64,000 nt of DNA, taken from NCBI RefSeq assembly GCF_003265705.1, contig NW_020312859.1, positions 4,262,883 through 4,326,882 of the forward strand, written 5' to 3'. Source of the stretch: Callorhinus ursinus (lineage: Eukaryota; Chordata; Mammalia; Carnivora; Otariidae). Both the position numbers and the translations under genes were made by a program. Of the stretch, positions 58,160-64,000 are shown piece by piece. Under the pieces are notes generated by a model. That model saw only the letters and a program-made list of their open reading frames with translations, was not told the origin of the DNA and did no database searches. How positions within the stretch are numbered: the first letter of the stretch is position 1; each line of letters begins with the position of its first letter.

Positions 58160-58608
58160 AAATTTTTTATTGTTATGTTAATCACCATATATTACATCAT
58201 TAGTTTTTGATGTAGTGTTCCATGATTCATTGTGCATAACACCCAGTGCTCCATGCAGAATGTGCCCTCTTTAATACCCATCACCAGGCTAACCCATCCC
58301 CCTACCCTCCTCCCCTCTAGAACCCTCAGTTTCTTTTTCAGAGTCCATCGTCTCTCATGGTTCGTCTCCCCCTCCGACTTACTCCCCTTCATTCTTCCCC
58401 TCCTGCTATCTTCTTCTTTTTCTTTTTTCTTAACATATGTTGCATTATTTGTTTCAGAAGTACAGATCTGTGATTCAACAGTCTTGCACAATTCACAGCA
58501 CTCACCGTAGCACATACCCTCCCCAATGCCTATCACCCAGCCACCCCATCCCTCCCACCCCCCACCACTCCAGCACCCCTCAGTTTGTTTCCTGAGATTA
58601 AGAATTCC
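58160..58608 (-). other. L1 copy 2, 3' UTR with G-rich tract
   Basis: It lies downstream of the ORF2 stop. Bases 58544-58563 give four G-runs on the minus strand, the last of six Gs. By eye it differs from the copy 1 3' UTR at roughly 7% of positions plus several small indels. Confidence 0.85.
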
Positions 58609-61600
58609 TCATATCAGTGAGGTCATATGATACATGTCTTTCTCTGATTGACTTATTTCACTCAGCATAACATCCTCCAGTTCCATCCACGTCCTTGCAA
58701 ATGGCAAGATCTCATTCCTTTTGATGGCTGCATAATATTCCATTGTGTATATATACCACATCTTCTTTATCCATTCATCTGTCGATGGACATCTTGGCTC
58801 TTTCCACAGTTTGGCTATTGTGGACATTGCTGCTATAAACATTGGGGTGCACGTACCCCTTCGGATCCCTACATTTGTATCTTTGGGGTAAATACCAAGA
58901 AGTGCAATTGCTGGATCGAATGGTAGTTCTATTTTCAACTGTTTGAGGAACCTCCATACTGTTTTCCAGAGTGGCTGCACCAGCTTGCATTCCCACCAAC
59001 AGTGTGGGAGGGTTCCCCTTTCTCCACATCCCCGCCAACATCTGTCGTTTCCTGACTTGTTAATTTTAGCCATTCTGACGGGTGTGAGGTGGTATCTCAT
59101 GGAGGTTTTGATTTGGATGTCCCTGATGCCGAGCGATGCTGAGCACTTTTTCATGTGTCTGTTGGCCATTTGGATGTCTTCTTTGGAAAAATGTCTGTTC
59201 ATGTCTTCTGCCCATTTCTTGATTGGATTATTTGTTCTTTGGGTGTTGAGTTTGATAATTTTTTACAGATTTTGGATACTAGTCCTTTATCTGATATGTC
59301 CTTTGCAAATATTTTCTCCCATTCTGTCGGTTGTCTTTTGGTTTTGTGGACTGTTTCTTTTGCTGTGCAAAAGCTTTTTATCTTGATGAAGTCCCAATAG
59401 TTCATTTTTGCCCTGGCTTCCCTTGCTTTTGGCGATGTTTCTAGGAAGAAGTTGCTGTGGCTGAGGTGGAAGAGGTTGCTGCCTGTGTTCTCCTTTAGGA
59501 TTTTGATGGACTCCTGACTCCCGTTTAGGTCTTTCAACCATTTGGAGTCTATTTTTGTGTGTGGTATAAAGAAATGGTCCAGTTTCATTCTTCTGCATGT
59601 GGCTGTCCAATTTTCCCAACACCATTTGTTGAAGAGACTGTCTTTTTTCCATTGGACATTCTTTCCTGCTTTGTCAAATATGAGTTGACCATAGAGTTGA
59701 GGGTCCATTTCTGGGCTCTCGATTCTGTTCCATTGATCTATGTGTCTGTTTCTGTGCCAGTACCATACTGTCTTCATGATGACAGCTTTGAAATAGAGCC
59801 GGAAGTCCGGAATTGTGATGCTGCCAGCTTTGCTTTTCCTTTTCAATATTCCTCTGGCTATTCGGGATCTCTTCTGGTTCCGTACAAATTTTAGGATTAT
59901 TTGTTCCATTTCTCTGAGAAAAGTGGATGGTATTTTGATGGGGATTGCACTGAATGTGTAGATTGCTCTAGGTAGCATTGACATCTTCACAATGTTGGTT
60001 CTCCCAATCCATGAGCATGGAATGTTTTTCCATTTCTTTGTGTCTTCTTCAATTTCTTTCCTGAGTATTTTATAGTTTTCTGAGTACAGATCCTTTGCCT
60101 CTTTGGTTAAATTTATTCCTAGGTATCTTATGGTTTTGGGTGCAATTGTGAATGGGATCGACTCCTTGATTTGTCTCTCTTCTGTCTTGTTGGTGGATAG
60201 GAATGCCACTGATTTCTGTGCATTGATTTTATGTCCGGCCACTTCACTGAATTCCTGTATGAGTTCTAGCAGTTTTGGGGTGGAGTCTTTTGGGTTTTCC
60301 ACGTACAGTATCATATCATCTGCAAAGAGTGAGAGTTTGACTTCTTCTTTGCCGATTTGGATGCCTTTGATTTCTTTTTGTTGTCTGATTGCTGTGGCTA
60401 GGACTTCTAATACTATGTTGAATAGCAGTGGTGAGAGTGGACATCCCTGCCGCGTTCCTGACCTTAGGGGAAAAGCTCTCAGCTTTTCCCCATTGAGAAT
60501 GATATTGGCTGTAGGTTTTTCATAGATGGCTTTTATGATATTGAGGTATGTACCCTCTAACCCTATACTCTGAAGAGTTTTGATCAAGAAAGGATGCTGT
60601 ACTTCGTCAAATGCTTTTTCTGCATCTATTGAGAGGATCATATGATTCTTGCTCTTTCTTTTGTTGATGTATTGTATCTCGTTGATTGATTTGCGGATGT
60701 TGAACCAGCCTTGCAGCCCAGGGATAAATCCCACTTGGTCATGATGAATAATCCTTTTAATGTACCTTTGGATCCTATTGGCTAGTATTTTGGTGAGAAT
60801 TTTTGCATCCATGTTCATCAAGGATATTAGTCTATAATTCTCCTTTTTGATGGGGTCTTTGTCTGGTTTTGGGATCAAAGTAATGGCGGCCTCATAAAAT
60901 GAGTTTGGAAGTTTTCCTTCCATTTCTATTTCTTGGAACAGTTTCAGGAGAATAGGTATTAATTCTTCTTGAAATGTCTGATAGAATTCCCCTGGGAAGC
61001 CATCTGGCCCTGGGCTTTTGTTTGTTGGGAGATTTTTGATGACTGCTTCAATTTCCTTAGTGGCTATAGGTCTGTTCAGGTTTTCTATTTCTTCCTGGTT
61101 CAGTTTTGGTAGTTGATACATCTCTAGGAATGCACCCATTTCTTCCAGGTTATCTAATTTGCTGGCATAGAGTTGATCATAATATGTTCTTATAATTGTT
61201 TGTATTTCTTTGGTGTTGGTTGTGATCTCTCCTCTTTCATTCATGATTCTGTTGATTTTGGCCATTTCTCTTTTCTTTTTGATAAGTCTGGCCAGGGATT
61301 TATCAATCTTGTTCATTCTTTCAAAGAACCAGCTCCTAGTTTCGTTGATCTGTTCTACTGTTCTTTTCGTTTCTAGTTCATTGATTTCTGCTCTGATCTT
61401 TATTCTTTCTCTTCTCCTGCTGGGTTTAGACTTTATTTGCTGTACTTTCTCCAGCTGCTTTAGGTGTGGGGTTAGGTTGTGTATTTGAGACCTTGTTTCT
61501 TGAGGAAGGCTTGTATTGCTATATACTTTCCTCTCAGGACCGCCTTTGCTGTATCCCCAAGATTTTGAACAGTTGTGTTTTCATTTTCATTGGTTTCCAT

Positions 61601-62414
61601 GAATTTTTTAAATTCTTCTTTAATTTCCTGGTTGACCCATTCATTCTTTAGTAGGTTTCTCTTTAGCCTCCATGTATTTGAGTTGTTTCCGACTTTCCTC
61701 TTGTGATTGAGTTCTAGTTTCAAATAATTGTGATCTGAAAACATGCAGGGAATAATCCCAATCTGTTGGTACCGGTTGAGACCTGATTCTTGACCTAGGA
61801 TGTGATCAATTCTGGAGAATGTTCCATGGGCACTAGAGAAGCACGTGTATTCCGTTGCTTTGGATTGGAATGTTCTGAATATGTCTGTGAGGTCCATTTG
61901 GTCCAGTGTGTCATTTAAAGTCTTTATTTCCTTGTTGATCTTTTGCTTAGATGATCTGTGCATTTCATTGAGGGGGCTGTTAAAAGTCCCCCACTATTTT
62001 ATTGTTGTTGATGTGTTTCTTTGCTTTTCTAATGAATTGCCTTATATAATTGGCTCCTCCCATGTTCGGGGCATAGATATTTACAATTGTTAGATCTTCT
62101 TGTTGGATAGACCCTTTAAGTAGGATATAGTGTCCTTCCTCATCTCTTATTACAGTCTTTGGTTTAAAATCTAATTTGTCTGATATAAGGATTGCCACCC
62201 CAGCTTTCTTTTGGTGTCCATTAGCATAGTAAATGGTTTTCCACCCCCTCACTCTCAATCTGGGGAAGTCTTCGGGTCTAAAATGAGTCTCTTGCAGACA
62301 GCATATGGATGGGTCTTGTTTTTGAATCCAATCTGATAGCCTGTGTCTTTTGATTGGGGCATTGAGCCCATTTACATTCAGGGTAACTAGTGAAAGGTAT
62401 GAATTTAGTGCCAT
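58609..62414 (-). pseudogene. L1 copy 2 ORF2, nearly complete but frameshifted
   Basis: The start (MALNSYLS) is at 62414. Endonuclease: CCLQETH catalytic Glu and VGDF motif; SDH in the 61963-61472 frame. The RT domain sits in one uninterrupted 705-codon frame (61316-59199), with [11 protein letters not shown] (A), [15 protein letters not shown] (B), FADD (C, 60315-60326) and thumb. The last part, including the cysteine/histidine knuckle ([19 protein letters not shown]), is in the 59202-58609 frame. Frame changes are near 61985, 61495 and 59255. Full length would be about 1,270 codons. Confidence 0.95.
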
Positions 62415-62495
62415 TGTATTGCCTGTAAGGTGACTGTTACTGTATGTTGTCTGTGTTCCTTTCTGATCTATGCTGCTTTTAGGCTCTCTCTTTGC

Positions 62496-63383
62496 TTAGT
62501 GGACCCCTTTCAATATTTCTTGGAGGGCTGGTTTCGTGTTTGCAAATTCCTTTAGTTTTTGTCCTGGAAGCTTTTTATCTCTCCTTCTATTTTCAATGGC
62601 AGCCTAGCTGGATATAGTATTCTTGGCTGCATATTTTTCTCGTTTAGTGCTCTGAAGATATCTTGCCTGTCCTTTCTGGCCTGCCAGGTCTCTGTGGATA
62701 GGTCTGTTGCCAATCTAATATTTCTACCATTGTAGGTTACATATCTCTTCTCCCGAGCTGCTCTCAGGATTTTCTCTTTGTCTCTGAGACTCGTAAGTTT
62801 TACTATTAGATGTCGGGGTGTTGACCTATTTTTATTGATTTTGAGAGGGGTTCTCTGTGCCTCCTGGATTTTGATGCCTGTTTCCTTCCTCACATTAGGG
62901 AAGTTCTCTGCTATTATTTGCTCCAAGATACCTTCTGCCCCTCTCTCTCTTCTTCTTCTGGGATCCCAATTATTCTAATGTTGTTTCGTCTTATCGTATC
63001 ACTTATCTCTCAAATTCTGCCCTCGTGATCCCGTAGTTGTTTCTCTCTCTTTTTCTCAGCCTCTGTATTTTACATCATTTGGTCTTCTATATCACTGATT
63101 CTCTCTTCTGCCTCATTTATCCTAGCAGTAGTGCTCCCATTTTTGATTGCACCTCATCAATAGCCTTTTTGATTTCGACTTGGTTAGATTTTAGTTCTTT
63201 TATTTCTCCAGAAAGGGTTTCTCTAATAACTTCCACGCTTTTTTCAAGCCCAGCTAGTATCTTTAAAGTCATGATTCTGAACTCTAGGTCCGACATCGTA
63301 CTAATGTCCGTTTTGAGTAGGTCCCTGGCTGACGGTACTACCTCTTGTTCTTTTTGCTGAGGTGATTTTTTTCGTCTTGTCAT
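62496..63383 (-). pseudogene. L1 copy 2 ORF1, frameshifted
   Basis: The start (MTRRKKSPQQ) is at 63383 and the family stop at 62496-62498. The first 88 codons translate identically to copy 1 and end at the same one-base deletion. Further defects: loss of bases in the GA-rich acidic/basic stretch (62941-62960), and a 4-base deletion near 62562. The middle 124 codons (62926-62552; NFPNVRKETG, STPRHLIVKL, TWQARKDRQDIF) are open. Confidence 0.93.
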
Positions 63384-64000
63384 TTTGTCCAGAGGAGAAT
63401 AGATGAGTGAGAGAACAAAATGCTAACCGGTTAACAACGTCCCCAGCAAATATACTGTATACAAATCAGAAAAGACCTGAAACCAGGGGAAAAGAAAGGG
63501 AAAGAAAGAAAAAAGAGAAAAAAAAAAGAAAAAAAAAAGATAAAAACAAAAACAGAACAATACAAAAAAAATCGAGTATGATCAAATATGATCAGGCTAG
63601 TGCATAGATCAGTGTCACACACTAGATTTTGGGCGTATTTTGGTCTGTTAGAAACAGTGCCTCCTCAAATTTTAAAGGAAGAAAGATATATATGTAGAAA
63701 ATAAGGGTTGATACAATGAAGGGATAGAAGATGACTGTAAAGATGAAAATTATAATAGATTTTATAAAAGGACTTGATAAGATAAGAAGTTGTTTGAAAA
63801 AAGAAAGAAGATTTAAAAAAAAAAAGAAAAAAAAAGGAAGAGAATGTGATCAGGCAGGAGACTAGAACAGAGCCATACACTAGTGATTTAGGGTATATTT
63901 TTATCTGTTAGAAGAAACTGTATCTCAAAATTTTAAAGAGAGAACAACTTATATATATATGCCAAAAATAAGGGTAACTACTATGAAGGGATAAAATATG
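63384..64000 (-). promoter_or_regulatory. L1 copy 2 lower 5' UTR (partial)
   Basis: The A-rich part of the 5' UTR. From 63579 to the window edge it matches copy 1 (40803-41224) without a substitution or indel that I can find. Confidence 0.85.

Larger units (their letters stand above)
58153..64000 (-). mobile_element. Young LINE-1, copy 2 (5' end beyond the window)
   Basis: Same family and orientation as copy 1. The 3' end (plus: 'tttttattgttatgttaatcacc') lies at about 58153-58185 in the older L1. It continues through 3' UTR, ORF2 and ORF1 into the A-rich lower 5' UTR, which ends the window at a point matching 41224 of copy 1. A further 1.2 kb of CpG-rich 5' UTR is expected outside. ORF1 and ORF2 are both frameshifted, but less damaged than copy 1. 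Confidence 0.96.

Noticed and set aside
35559..64000. Segmental duplication as the cause of the two L1 copies
   Set aside because: The flanks differ: copy 1 has its own 16-bp TSD in unique DNA, whereas copy 2 lies in an older L1. Separate insertions are the simpler reading, though later gene conversion remains possible.
1..64000. CRISPR array, operon, phage or other prokaryotic system
   Set aside because: No direct repeats with spacers, no ribosome binding sites with clustered genes, and repeat content is wholly mammalian.

Overview
This window is non-coding mammalian nuclear DNA. I found no host gene exon, no tRNA/rRNA gene and no prokaryotic or viral operon that I could support. The organism is a carnivoran, most likely an arctoid caniform (bear, seal or mustelid group). 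The evidence is eight tRNA-derived Can-SINE insertions with the 'ggcgcctgggtggctcag' head, a (CT)n-rich body and an (AATAAA)n tail, in the arctoid rather than the dog or cat form, together with young carnivore-type LINE-1 elements. Almost every open reading frame here is either a chance frame or a piece of a retrotransposon.

Layout. Bases 1-35 kb are interspersed old repeats in unique sequence: MIR and L2 fragments, truncated L1M pieces, ERVL-MaLR (MLT1-type) solo LTRs, hAT-Charlie MITEs (MER20, MER5A, MER1-like) and Can-SINEs, several with clear target-site duplications (TSDs). Bases 35.56-42.42 kb are a full-length young LINE-1 on the minus strand with a perfect 16-bp TSD, CpG-rich 5' UTR, YY1-like site at the 5' end, ORF1, ORF2 and 3' UTR. 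It is inactivated by frameshifts and nonsense changes and contains a 10-N assembly gap. Bases 42.4-55.4 kb return to unique DNA with old repeats, including collinear pieces of an L1M split by MIR, L2 and LTR sequence, and a degenerate minisatellite. Bases 55.4-58.15 kb are an older L1 with an internal deletion. A second young LINE-1, also minus strand, has inserted into it and runs off the right edge at 64,000.

How the parts relate. L1 supplies the endonuclease/reverse transcriptase that mobilises Can-SINEs; several SINE TSDs begin at A-rich, L1-endonuclease-like sites. Nesting gives a relative chronology: MIR/L2/L1M first, then hAT and MLT1 LTRs, then Can-SINEs and the two young L1s. The most unusual signal is the relation between the two young L1s. 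They differ by several percent at the 3' end and in ORF2, yet are identical over about 422 bp in the 5' region, homopolymers included. They also share the same ORF1 frameshift. Gene conversion, a shared defective source lineage or an assembly artefact could each contribute. I found no evidence for a novel biological system. Repeat subfamily names are from memory of consensus sequences, and edges are accurate to roughly 10-30 bp unless a TSD is given.
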